Source of the DNA: Humulus lupulus
Lineage: Eukaryota; Streptophyta; Magnoliopsida; Rosales; Cannabaceae
DNA length: 64,000 nucleotides
Direction: 5' to 3'
Assembly: GCF_963169125.1 (NCBI RefSeq)
Contig: NC_084793.1
Span: 230,456,360-230,520,359, forward strand
Positions 34,995 through 45,757 of this stretch are shown piece after piece. The position numbers and the translations under genes were made by a program. The notes below the pieces were generated by a model. The model was given only the letters and a program-made list of their open reading frames with translations. It was not told the DNA's origin and did not search any database. Numbering within the stretch: the first letter of the stretch is position 1; each line of letters starts with the position of its first letter.

Positions 34995-35788
34995 TGTATG
35001 CCCTGAAAATCAGCACGTACCTTGTTGAGGCAGCTCGGGTACAGCGAACTAGCTAAAATCCATAATCAACGTTCCATGTGTCCACCTTTCGTCCGAGGAA
35101 ATTCGGTACGACCCCTTAGACAAATAGCTCGAGCTGATGAGTCATTTAGAAACTTACCACCTGGAACCATTGTGTAATATGGCATCAAAAGGCGCAAGCT
35201 AACATTACGTTAAGCTCGTGGTACGCCAAAGGTCTGTCGTACCCCAGAGTCTTTATAAAGTTGACCACGCAATATAAACGTGCATAAAACAGACATCATG
35301 TGTCTGTTTTATTCCTGAATTCCCAGATACGCAATATAAACGGGCGTGATCAGACATCACACGCCTGTTTTAGGCCATGCGACCCATTATCTATTTTACT
35401 ATTAGACCACACTTCAATAAAAAATTTAGATATTAATCATCAAGGTCACAGAGATGATGTGAAGGATCAAGAGATCACGGGATAATCCCAATACCTACCC
35501 AGAGATCATTCTCCTATAAATACCAAGATCCTGGGTAGTGAAAGGGGTTGGATAAGGTCTGTAATGCAAATACTCTGTAAAAATAGGAAATATTATACAT
35601 CAATATTATTGACTCGTGGACTAAGGAGATTTTAACCTCCGAACCACGTAAAAAGGGGTGATCATTTTCTTTGCAGTTGATTTCCAACATCTTTGAACAT
35701 TGTCCCTTTCTTAGCACGGTTTACCATTAAGCACTAATCCATCCTAGTTATTCATATAATTTATTGTTGGCGAAAAACCGCGTCAACA
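34995..35788 (+). repeat. 5' LTR (794 bp) of the first Tat element
   Basis: It starts TGTATGCCCTGAAAATC and ends ACCGCGTCAACA. It has a TATA box (35515-35522), a stem-loop (35616-35649) and a terminal hairpin formed by GTTGGCG and CGCGTCAAC. Compared with the 3' LTR it carries about 57 extra bases near 35281-35340, a partial duplication of the ACGCAATATAAACG segment. Confidence 0.93.
35515..35522 (+). promoter_or_regulatory. LTR TATA box
   Basis: TATAAATA in the context CTCCTATAAATACC is the best core-promoter candidate for the sense transcript. The copy in the 3' LTR is at 47258-47265. Transcription would start about 30 bases downstream. Confidence 0.65.
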
Positions 35789-35789
35789 G

Positions 35790-35810
35790 TTTGGTGCTTT
35801 CATTGAGAGG
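35790..35810 (+). other. Primer-binding site of the first Tat element
   Basis: TTTGGTGCTTTCATTGAGAG follows the LTR end after one base. The same sequence occurs at the same place in the second Tat element (49935-49955). It differs from the initiator-Met site used by the Tekay-type elements; I cannot name the tRNA with certainty. Confidence 0.7.
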
Positions 35811-35842
35811 ATTTAGATTAGTGCTATCGCGAAAAGTTTATC

Positions 35843-37883
35843 ATGGTGGTCACTCGTTCAAGGCATGGTAACGAAACAGATCATCATGGTGGGCAGGAGG
35901 CTCACCATACCACTGTGTCCAACGAACAAAACCCAGAGATTCAGCAACGATCAGGGAAACAGTCGATGGGCCATGATGACACTGGAAGTTCAGCGCCCCC
36001 ACCGCCAAATCCGAACCCGGGTTACCTGACGGCGGCGGAGATGGAAAACATGCAGTTGAGGAGCCATCTAGCCAAAGGAAATAAGAAAATCGAGGAAGTC
36101 TTGGCCCGACTACACCCTCTTGCGACCAACGTTAACGCCAGAAAGAGGAAAAGCAGGACTCACAAGTCCCGCTGGGATAGTCGACCTAGGCCCAGTCGAT
36201 CAGTTAGAACCTCAACCCTGTGTTCTGCACCTATGTCGTACCTTCACCAGGAAACTATGTTTGATGATTTTCCCAGGGACCATCAACGAGTCAGCCGGTC
36301 AGTCAGAACTTCAACCCCAAGTTCGACTCCACCTTCGAATGCACCCACGAGAGCTCGCGAAGATTCAAGAAGGAGGTCTGGGGGAAGCTCGCGTGGCCAA
36401 CCTGCTCCGACTAGCCCTCCCGCGCAGCGATCAGATCGTCAGCCACAGAAGGTTGGAGGCACTGAAGCAGAGAGACCGCAGGCTAGTTTGGTCCGACCTG
36501 ACGGAACGAGAATTGCATCACCGATTAGACATCCTCCTTTGCCGATAAGATATCCATATCCTTCTCATCCTGCTCGAGACATTTCTGCATACGGAAACAA
36601 TAGGAGGAATCTTCCTCCCACTGCTCCTGCTTATCCCCCACGAGCGCATAGAAATGTCCCAGATCCTCACCCTCGACAGCAAGCTCTGAGCTTCTCTAAT
36701 GGGAGTTATTGGACCGAAAGCCATTGAAGTGGCAGATCTACTGGAGATCTGAGAAAACATCTAAGTTCGGCACAAAGCCCTCGAGCCATCCTGCAGACCG
36801 ACCTTTGAGATCGCCTCAACTCGTAGAGGGAGATCTGAACAGAAATGAAAGTCATGCTCGCGGAGAGGATGGTCCTTCTGAAATACGTGACAATGGGAAT
36901 GTCCCACCAAACCAAGCTCAACCTTGGAGGGACAATAACCCGCCTAACGCGTACAATGGGACGGGAGCTATTGAACAGCCCCAGAACAACCAAGGGATCA
37001 AAGACCAAACCCTTGAAAGGCTAGCTCAGATGGAGGAGCTAATGAAGAGACTCCTATCAGAAAAGGGAAAAGACAAATATGACTCGGGGGACGAGCTCGA
37101 GCATTTTTCCCCCAACATCACAGCAACGACGTACCTGCCGGGTTTCATGATGCCCCATCTATCCAAATTCGATGGGGACAAAGATCTGTCGGATCACTTG
37201 GGGATGTTCAACACCCTGATGATGGCCCATAATATTAGGCCCGAGCTGAGATGCTTGATATTCCCTTCGACTCTGTTCGGGCCAGCTAGGCAATTGTTTA
37301 AGCAATATAAGAAACATTCTATCAGCTCGTGGAAAAGTTTCTCTATCGATTTCAAGAGGGCATTCCGAGCCTCTCAAGCAGATCGCGTCAAGGCGTACTC
37401 CGTTACAAACGTAAAGCAGCAGCCAGGAGAACCCTTAAAAGCATATCTGAGTAGGTTTGCCAACGTTGCAGCCAGAGACGCGGACGAAAGTTCCAGACTC
37501 GTGGCTATGAGAACTAGAATCCTTGTTGGGGGAGACCTATGGAAATAAATCTAGAGGAAGGGTGCATCACCGTTGATGAATTCCTGAACAAAGCCCAGAT
37601 ATGGATAAACTTGGAAGAAGCACGAGCGTCGGTCGTAGGAACCGGCCAAGTTCCTGACCAGCCCGCTGGAGCAAAAACGGACGTCGTAACTACGACTCAA
37701 ACCGTTGCCCAGAATAACCAGGGGGGAGGAAGCAAGAGAAAGGGAAATGGTGAGGGCGGCCAGAATGGTCCTAAGAAAAATAAGCCCGTGGAGAAGTTCA
37801 AACCAGTCTACGCTACTTATGCCAACCTCACGGATACTAGAGAGCGTATTTTTCTGGAAAATTCTGCCCGCCTTCATTGGTAA
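35843..37883 (+). pseudogene. gag: Tat gag
   Basis: Gag forms the particle. It starts MVVTRSRHGNETDHHGG, 33 bases after the primer site, with a long Pro/Arg/Ser-rich N-terminal part (to about 36700). The retrotransposon gag core lies at about 37080-37550 (LSDHLGMFNTLMMAHN, LRCLIFPSTLFGPARQL, AYLSRFANVAARD). A basic tail with KRKGNGEGGQNGPKKNK follows. The frame shifts twice, near 36715 and 37545, giving three pieces of 294, 279 and 114 residues. No CCHC knuckle is visible. Confidence 0.85.
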
Positions 37884-38291
37884 AAGCCGAAGCCCTTAAA
37901 AAATCAAAGGGCAAAAAGGGACCTTTCCAAATTTTGTCGATTCGACAACGACATTGGTCAAAACATAGACGATTGCAGACATTTGAAGGATGAGATCGAG
38001 ACACTCTTCAGGGCCGGACCCTTGGCCCAGTATGCATGAAATCGAGTCCCTTCCAGTTAGCTCGCTGGGCAAAGCACTCAATAAGCTCCAGAGGCTCCTA
38101 TTAACCAGCTCGGGGCCTGGGTAAATCAGGATACCCCTCCTCCCATAGTAGGGGGAGAGATAACCACCATCTCCGGAGGCCCTCATCTGGCAGGCACAAG
38201 CAGAGGTGCCCAAAAGAGATACATCAATGAACTGAGGTCTCATAACGGAGTTGAGTTTATCCCGGAGCAACATCTGCCTAAACAACAGTGA

Positions 38292-38732
38292 TTGGAGAGA
38301 CAACCAATCAGTTTTACCGAAGAAGATGCTAGTCATGTCCAGTTCATGCACAATGATCCTCTAGTCATAATCGCCCAGCTCGCCAATCAGAGAGTTAGGA
38401 GGATACTAATTGATAATGGGAGTTCGGTGAACCTGTTGTTTGGGTCCACACTAGAAAAAATGGGGTTGTCTGTAACCGAGTTGAAGGCCACCTCCATGAT
38501 GTTGTATGGGTTTTCTGGCGAAGGGTCGGTAGCGATAGGAACAATCGAGTTAGTAATAACCTTGGGTGAGGGACCCCGAACTGTTTCCAAGCTCATCGAA
38601 TTTGTGGTCATCGATTGTCCCACCGCGTACAATGCAATTTCGGGTCGGCCTACGTTGATGGCATTCGAAGCCATAACTATCTGCCACCTCGTAGTCAAAT
38701 TCCCCTCTTCTACGGGGATATATACGGTCTGA
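38292..38732 (+). pseudogene. Tat aspartic protease segment
   Basis: The frame MERQPISFTEEDASHVQF leads into RRILIDNGSSVNLLF, the protease active-site region; Tat elements commonly have D-x-G-S-S here, and this copy reads DNGSS. Conserved downstream sequence LYGFSGE, TLGEG and FVVIDCPTAYNAISGRPTL follows. It should be continuous with RT but is closed by a stop at 38730, and the linker to about 39020 contains further stops. Confidence 0.85.
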
Positions 38733-38899
38733 GGCGATTAGCTCACTGCCAGGGAATGCTATAGCATTTCCATGAAGGGAAATTCACAACCCGGGCAGCA
38801 GACGATGGCCATCCAAGACGGGAGCTAGGAGTCCCAGGAAGTGAGGAATAACCCTGGGATAGAAGAACCTTAGCAAGTCGATGGCGTAGGTACCACCCT

Positions 38900-39740
38900 G
38901 GGTGATGATATTGACCCTAGAGTAGGTGAAGATAGATCCGAGCTCCAGGCTATCGAAGAGCTCGAAGAGGTAAACATTGATCCTAAAGACCCTTCGAGGG
39001 TGGTTAGGCTCGGGAAAAACCTTGGCGACGAGAGAAAGGTGGAGCTGCTGATATTTCTACAAGGAAATCTAGACGTTTTCGCCTGGGCTCATGAAGACAT
39101 GGTAGGGATTAGCCCGAGCGTCATCATGCATACCCTTAACTTGGACAAAAGCATGTCTGCGAAGTCCTAGAAACAGAGGCGTCTGGGCACGACTCGAGCT
39201 GCGGCCCTGGAAGAGGAAGTAGCTCGACTTTTAAAATGCGGCTTTATTCACGAAGCAAAATACCCGATCTGGGTCGCCAATCCTGTTTTGGTTTCAAAAC
39301 CTAATGGAGAGTGGCAGACCTGCATCGACTTCTCTGACCTGAATAAAGCATGTCCAAAGGATTGCTTCCCCTTGCCAAGAATTGACCAATTGGTGGATGC
39401 CACAGCAGGACACGAGCTCATGTCCTTCATGGATGCATACTCTGGCTATAACCAGATTGCTATGAATCCCGTGGACCAGGAGCATACAAGCTTTATGACT
39501 CCAACCAACATCTATTGTTATAAATTCATGCCCTTCGGGCTGAAGAACGTAGGAGCTACATATCGGAGATTGGCTAACAGAATGTTCACTAATCAGATCG
39601 GGAAAAACATGGAAGTGTATGTTGACGACATGTTGGTAAGTCAAAAACTGCCGATAACCATGTTCTCGATCTGAGGGAGTGTTTTGAGATCCTAAGGAAA
39701 TATGGTATGAGGTTGAATCCCCAAAATGTACCTTCGGGGT
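38900..39740 (+). pseudogene. Tat reverse transcriptase
   Basis: RT copies element RNA to DNA. From about 39040 the sequence reads FLQGNLDVFAWAHEDM, then ANPVLVSKPNGEWQTCIDF, ACPKDCFPLPRIDQLVD, FMDAYSGYNQIAM and MPFGLKN. The catalytic YVDD is intact at 39618-39629. A stop near 39168 (SAKS, stop, KQRR) and a frameshift just after YVDDMLV (near 39645) break it. The thumb continues in the next frame from 39739. Confidence 0.9.
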
Positions 39741-41052
39741 GGCATTGGGAAAATTTCTGGGGTTCATAGTCAACACTAAAGGAATAGAGGCGAACCCTGG
39801 CAAAATCAGATCACTGCTCGAAATGCCACGGCCCAAGTCGCGAAAAGATGTCCAGAGTCTGACAGGAAGAGTGAAAGCCCTTAATCGGTTTATTTCCAAG
39901 TCTACTGACAAGTGTTTGCCATTCTATAACCTGCTCCGGGGGAACAAAAAGTTTGAATGGACCGAAGAGTGCGAGCAGGCCTTCCTCGATCTAAAAACAC
40001 ATTTAGCCAAGTCGTCAGTGTTGTCTAAACCAATGGCAGGAGAGCCTTTTTTTCTTTACTTAGCTGTTACGGAAGATGTGGCTAGTGCCGTGTTGGTCTG
40101 GGAAGAGGACCGAGTTCAAAAGGCAGTCTATTACATTAGTAAAAGACTTCTTGGAGCTGAATCACAATATCCTTTAATGGAAAAGATGGCTTTCTGCCTT
40201 TTCACGGCCTCCAGAAAGCTTAGGCCGTACTTCCAGTCCCATTCAATCCACGTCATGACCGATCAACCTTTAAGGCAGGTACTCCAGAAACTTGACACAT
40301 CGGGACGTCTTTTGAAATGGGCCATCGGGCTCAGCCAATTCAAAATACTGTACGTACCACGGACTACAATCAAAAGCCAAGCTCTGGCTGATTTCATGGC
40401 TGAATGCACTGGGTTCCAATGGGAACCTGTGGAAGAACCGATACAGGCCTTATGGAGATTCTTTGTGGATGGTTCATCTAACGAAAATGGGTCCAGAGTC
40501 GGAATCGTTTTGATATCCCCAGAGGGGCATCGTTTCCACTCCGCATTACGGTTCAGATTCGAGGTGTCCAACAACGAGTCCAAATACGAAGCTTTATTGG
40601 CTCGGCTTAGAGTGGCAAAGGAGTTGAAGGCCAGGGCCATCCAGTGCTACAGTGATTCCCAGCTTGTCGTAAACCAAGTATTAGGGGAAAACCAAGCATG
40701 GGGAACCAAGATGGCAGCCTACCTGGCCAAGGTGAAGAAAGAGCTGTCTGAATTCGAATATAGTCTGGTCGAGCAAATCCCTCATGAGAAGAACGTCAAT
40801 GCTGATGCTCTAGCAAGACTCGCCACCTCCAAGGAGGCCGAAACCTTGAGCCTGGTACCGGTGGAATTCTTGGAAAGACCAAGCGTGGTGGAGAATACAA
40901 GGGAGATCGAGATGATCGACACCAGGACAACATGGATGACTCCCATAGTCGAGTACCTTACAACAGGGAAGTTACCCGACGAGCGAAATGACGCAAGAAA
41001 GATACTCTATCAAGCTCTGAGGTATACGAACGTAGATGGGACGCTGTACTGA
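39739..41052 (+). CDS. Tat RT thumb, RNase H and archaeal-type RNase H (open segment)
   Basis: This 437-residue open stretch covers the RT connection (KFLGFIVNTKGIEANPGKI), the gypsy RNase H (about 40020-40400; VYYISKRLLGAESQYPLMEK, VMTDQPLRQVL, ALADFMAECT) and a second, archaeal-type RNase H (about 40450-40830). The second domain shows the acidic residues FVDGSSN (Asp at 40468), KYEALLARL, YSDSQLVVNQV and NADALARLA (Asp at 40804). A gypsy RNase H followed by an archaeal-type one is a recognised mark of Tat. It ends LRYTNVDGTLY at a TGA where relatives read through into integrase. The first Met is internal, so this is a segment of a polyprotein and not a separate gene. Confidence 0.9.
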   Translation: MALGKFLGFIVNTKGIEANPGKIRSLLEMPRPKSRKDVQSLTGRVKALNRFISKSTDKCLPFYNLLRGNKKFEWTEECEQAFLDLKTHLAKSSVLSKPMAGEPFFLYLAVTEDVASAVLVWEEDRVQKAVYYISKRLLGAESQYPLMEKMAFCLFTASRKLRPYFQSHSIHVMTDQPLRQVLQKLDTSGRLLKWAIGLSQFKILYVPRTTIKSQALADFMAECTGFQWEPVEEPIQALWRFFVDGSSNENGSRVGIVLISPEGHRFHSALRFRFEVSNNESKYEALLARLRVAKELKARAIQCYSDSQLVVNQVLGENQAWGTKMAAYLAKVKKELSEFEYSLVEQIPHEKNVNADALARLATSKEAETLSLVPVEFLERPSVVENTREIEMIDTRTTWMTPIVEYLTTGKLPDERNDARKILYQALRYTNVDGTLY

Positions 41053-42170
41053 CGTGGCCTTTCTCTGCCTCTTCTACGATGTGTTCTGCCAGAGGGGGCT
41101 AAAGCTATTTTGCAGGAGGTACATGAAGGCTTTTGTGGAGATCACGGTGGGGGGCAAAACCTGGCCTTGAAGATATTGAGGCAAGGGTATTATTGGCCCA
41201 CCCTATCAAAGGACTCAATTTCCTACGTCCGAAAGTGTGACAAGTGCTAGCGATTTGCCACGATCGCCCGAGCTCCACCAGTCGAGTTGAAGATGATCTC
41301 GTCCCATGGCCATTTGCGGTCTGGGGAATCGACTTAATTGGAGCCCTGCCCATGGAAAAAGGAGGAGTTCGCTATACGATAGTGGCCATTGACTATTTCA
41401 CGAAGTGGGCAGAAGCAGAGCCCTTGGCAACAATAACTTCAAAGAGAGTCCTTGATTTTGTGGTTAAGAATATCGTTTGTCGGTTCGGACTGCCAAGGAA
41501 GATCGTATCAGACAATGGAACCTAGTTCGATGGTGACCTCTTCACCGAATTTTGTGGAAGACACAGCATAATTAAGAGTTTATCCTCAGTGGCCTACCCC
41601 CATGCTAATGCGCAGGTCGAAGCTGTGAAAAAAATGCTCAAGGAAACCCTTAAAAAGAACAGGTTGGATGAGGCCAAGGGAGTTTGGCCCAAGCAGCTCC
41701 CGCAGATCCTATGGGCGTACTAGACCTCACACCAAACTTCGACGGGGCACACCCCTTTTTCCCCGACTTTCGGAAGTGAGGTCGTCCTTCCTGTCGAAAC
41801 AAAGATAGCTACGCACAGGATCCAGACCTTCAACCAGGAGCAGAATGATAAATTGCTCAGCACATCCCTCGACCTGATTGATGAAAAGCGAGAAGATTCA
41901 CAGCTACGGCTCGCGCATTATCAACAAAAAATCACTCGTTACTTTAATACAAAGGTCAAGAAGCGTGTCTTTGGATTAGGAGACCTGGTACTCCGAAGGG
42001 TATTTTTAGCAGGCAAGGACCCCAAAGATGGTGCCTTAGGCCCGAGCTGGGAAGGGCCCTATCAAATAATCAAAATCATACAGGAAGGTACTTTCAAATT
42101 GGTCCGACTTAATGGAGAAGTGATACCCTGGACCTGGAACGCTATACATTTGAAAAAGTATTATCAGTGA
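41053..42170 (+). pseudogene. Tat integrase
   Basis: Integrase inserts the cDNA. The zinc finger reads HEGFCGDHGGG...YYWPTLSKD...CDKC (about 41120-41250). The core has GIDLIG, VSDNG and AQVEAVKK, so all three acidic positions are present. The C-terminal domain (KKRVFGLGDLVLRRV, LGPSWEGPYQI, HLKKYYQ) ends at 42170. Stops at 41050 (after TLY), 41249, 41523 and 41720 interrupt it, and some of these match Arg, Gln or Trp codons by comparison with the second element. No chromodomain is present, as expected for Tat. Confidence 0.88.
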
Positions 42171-42321
42171 TCAAACCACCTGGCTATGTAAGGCTTGGAT
42201 ATAAAATCCAGTTAATTTTAAAAGTATATAAAAAAATGTTTATGGTACATTTGTGTCTTTGTATGGTTTCACTTGTATGTTAGTTCAAAGTAACCCAGAA
42301 AGTCTGCTTCTTGATTACTTA

Positions 42322-42337
42322 GGGGGGGGGGGGGGGG
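42322..42337 (+). other. Poly-G tract downstream of integrase
   Basis: A run of about 16 G follows TTACTTA and precedes CAGATAACCCGAGG, some 150 bases after the integrase stop. The second Tat element has GGGGGG in the same position (57710-57715), also followed by CA. It resembles a polypurine tract but is not next to an LTR. The run length may be unreliable in the assembly. Confidence 0.6.
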
Positions 42338-42350
42338 CAGATAACCCGAG

Positions 42351-43032
42351 GACCAGGTTCTGAAACTTAGAAGTTGGTTAAACTGATTATCAATGTTTTT
42401 TCTAAGGAAAAAGCGGAGTATTCAATAAAACTAACACGAACTAAGTTTTTTAAATTAAATATCCTGGACACGACCAGGTTCTAAAACTTAGAAGTTGGTT
42501 AAATTGATTAACAATGTTTGTGGAGTATTCAATAAAACTAACACGAACTAAGTTTTTAAATTAAATATCCTGGACACGACCAGGTTCCGAAACTTAGAAG
42601 TTGGTTAAATTGATTAACAATGTTTTTTCTAAGGAAAAAGCGGGGTATTCAATAAACCTAACGTGAACTAAGTTTTTTAAAAATTAAATATCCTGGACAC
42701 GACCAGGTTCTAAAACTTAGAAGTTGGTTAAATTGATTAACAATGTTTTTTCTAAGGAAAAAGCGGAGTATTCAATAAAACTAACGCGAACTAAGTTTTT
42801 AAATTAAATATCCTGGACACGACCAGGTTCTAAAACTTAGAAATTGGTTAAATTGATTGACCAGAATTTTTCTAAAAAACGCGAGGCGTCAATAAAACTA
42901 ACGCGAACTAAGTTTTTAAATTAAATATCCTGGACACGACCAGGTTCTAAAACTTAGAAATTGGTTAAATTGATTGACCATAATTTTTCTAAAAAACGCG
43001 AGGCGTCAATAAAACTAACGTGAACTAAGTTT
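42351..43032 (+). repeat. Tandem repeat, six copies of about 106-123 bp
   Basis: Each copy begins GACCAGGTTCTAAAACTTAG and includes TTGGTTAAATTGATTAACAA, a poly-T/A stretch and AACTAAGTTTTTAAATTAAA, then TATCCTGGACAC. Copies start at about 42351, 42472, 42578, 42701, 42821 and 42938. The block lies between pol and the antisense gene, the hypervariable 3' region from which Tat/Ogre elements are known to seed satellites. Confidence 0.92.
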
Positions 43033-43169
43033 CTACCGAACACATCATAAAATATAAGAAAAAGATTGAAGAACAAGTAAAACTTGGATAACTAAAATTA
43101 ATATATATAAACTGTCTCGAGGTGAATAACCTCGTGCTTAGCATTTACAAATGAAAAATACAAAATAAG

Positions 43170-45757
43170 CTAGGACTCCCCAAGATGCCCCGAAGAGGTC
43201 ACCTCCTCGACTTCTTGCTCACCGGCGGTAGAGGTCTCCCCAGTCTCAGAAGGCAGCTCTTGTTGAAGTTGAGCCTTAAACTTCTCGAGATATGGCTCCC
43301 ACACCTCGAGGGCCAGGAAAGAGAAGTTTCCATCTTGATTGAAGGCCCAGCAATGGTAAAGCATAGCCTCCATGGAAGAGCTGGAAGACACCTTCTCTGC
43401 TTTGGTGGCAGCCTCGGCCTCCAGCTGTTTTGCCTTGGCCTCCGCGAGTTCAGCCTTCACAGCAGCCAAGGAGGCCTACGCAGCCTACTCGCCTTCTTGG
43501 GCAGTCGTTAAGGTAGCCTTGGCACTTTGCTCTTGTTGTTGGGCAGTTGCGAGAGCAGCCTGAGCAATTTGGAGCTTGGCCCTGAACTCTTCATTCCTGG
43601 CCTTGGACCGAGCTAGGCTGCAATGTAAGGCTAAAGCCGCCTGCAAAAAAGTAAAGAAAGTTAAGCGCGTGCTGGGAAGAAAATGAAAGAGTAAATTTAA
43701 CTAAGTGTGCTTACCGTGAGGTTCATCCCCAGCGCGGACTCTATGACGTTCTCGGGACTCCTCGCCTCGATCTCCCTTAAGTCCTTCGGATTGGCTTTAA
43801 AAAAATGCTCTACCGTATAGTTCACGGTCTCATAGACCGTTCCCCGGAAGGTGTCTGGAATTTTCTCTAGATCTTGGGCGTTGACTGGGATACACACAAT
43901 GGGAGTGGGGACCGACGGAGCTCTGGCTGGTGCCACCTGGTCCCGAGTAGGGGCTAGGTGTCGTGGGGGAGGAGGCGGCATCTTCTCCGTACCCTTGGCA
44001 TGGGACTTAGAGGTTGTCCCAGCGACAGGAGGAGTCTTCTTGGGAAACCGGGGCCTCTTTACAAGTGGCCCGAAGGAGGGATTCCCCTCCTGGAAGATGG
44101 AGCGCAAGTCATTGTCCCTGGGCCATGCCATCTCCTCGCCTGAAACAAGAGGAAAAGGACGTTATTACACATGTAAAGTTATTATATCACAAAGGAAATC
44201 TAAAGGTGTATTGAAAAAGTCCTACCCTCCAAGCTAGAGGAGGAGTCTATTGCCACGACCTCCGACCTCAAAACTTCTATAAGGGGGGGGGGGGGGGAGT
44301 GTAAGTCTACTACTTCGTGAATCAAAGGGGGTTCTAGGTCAGGATCTGCCTCAGGACTAGACTCCTCTACGTATTGTTTGAGTCCTGGAGCAACTGTACC
44401 CTCGAGAAGGGAGGGCCATGACCTAAGGTTGGTCCCATACTCCTCAAAAAATGCTGACCTAAAAGACAAGGTGTTGTTTACTACTACGGTACCCCTAGGA
44501 CGACCCATGTCATGACGCAGTACTAATTGGTCTACACATTGGAGCAAGGTTATGTTACGGTTTGGGTCATTTTGGTGGCAGTGTACGAGCTGGTTTGGGT
44601 TGAACCTAGCTAGCCTAAGTTCTGCGGCAACCCTGTTTAGGTCCCTAAAAGGGTATGGGTTACCTTGGCTGGAGGGATCGGCTGCTGCCCCTGATAGAGC
44701 TCGGTCCAAATCGGGGTCCCGAGCAGCCTCAAGAGCTCGCCTCTTCCGCACAAGTGGCGCCTCGACCTCCTCTTCCTGCTCGTCACCATCGTCGACCGTA
44801 GCGTCTCCCTCGAGAATAGGCGCCAGCTTGCGGGCTACTGGATAATTGGCCTGTGTCCTCCTCAAGGCCAGAGTTTGGCCTGCGGAGATTAACTTACACG
44901 CCAACATCGTGTCATAAGACACGAGCTGGTGGTAGTCCTTCTCACTGGACGGAAGCCCTACCAGAGTATCATATTGACCCCCAAGGGTCACGGATTTGGC
45001 CGTCCTCACAAAAATTGCTGCATGATGATGCTCCGGTCAGTATACACGCGAAAAGACAGAAAAAGAAAAAAGTAATAATAATTTCACGAGCTGAGAATAG
45101 AAAGAAAGCTTACGAGGACGGTTGAAGTAATGATACTCGCAGTTGCGAAACCCATTCGACATAAGGAACTGATCTTTATGTAGGTGAGTTCGGGAAGCGG
45201 GTCAGGTAGTATAACCCATCGCCTCATCCCCTTTGATCTGGGCTGGCCTTGAGACAAAAGTAGTAGAGGATATTTGTGGGGGTGGGGACCTCCCACATCT
45301 GCTTCAGGAAAAGATACCTCAACTCGGGCAATAGACGATAGGAATTCGGAGGAAGTTGAAATGGTGCCAACTTTATGTAATTAAGGAAGTCGGCAAAGTA
45401 CTGATCAAGGGGGTGGAAGGCCCCGGCCCTTAAATGCTCATCGCCCCAGGCCGCGAAGTCTTCATCGAGGGGTGTGCAGCTCCTCTCCCCCTCGAAGGGA
45501 GGTCGGGCAATAAGAACGCTAGTCCCAATCTCGATGTTATGGGACATCATTATCTTGTTGATCCTCCCTTGGGTCGTGATCTTCGAGACTATCCTCTCCG
45601 CCTCAAAGTAAGCATCAGGTCCTACCTTGATCTCCTTCTCCACCATGGGACTGAACTGGGGGATGGGGGACTCTACCGCGACCTCCTTCCTCTTGCTGGA
45701 TTGCTGGGACGACGAGCCGGCCGTGCTTTTCTTAGACACACTCCTTTTGGGCGCCAT
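43170..45757 (-). pseudogene. Antisense four-exon gene carried by the Tat element
   Basis: On the minus strand the gene starts MAPKRSVSKKSTAG at 45757. Exon 1 (45757-45114) includes RAGAFHPLDQYFADFLNYIK, LAPFQLPPNSYRLLPELRYL and ILYYFCLKASPD. Exon 2 is 45017-44226, exon 3 44139-43715, exon 4 43640-43170. Introns 45018-45113 (GTAAGC...GCAG), 44140-44225 (GTAGGA...TTCAG) and 43641-43714 (GTAAGC...TTGCAG) join in matching phases 1, 1 and 0. Exon 4 is Ala/Glu/Gln-rich and probably coiled coil. Breaks are an in-frame TGA near 45224, a frameshift near 45190 and two TAG codons near 43470-43485. The family resembles the putative gypsy-type transposon proteins known from plants; function unknown. The second Tat element has a homologue at 58555-61269. 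Confidence 0.75.

Noticed and set aside
36518..37008. Minus-strand open frames opposite Tat gag
   Set aside because: They are shadows of the gag coding strand. The real antisense gene lies downstream of integrase and has intron structure; these do not.
43185..44237. Plus-strand open frames over the antisense gene (108-128 residues)
   Set aside because: The minus strand carries the homologous, spliced product shared by both Tat elements; plus-strand frames here are shadows.
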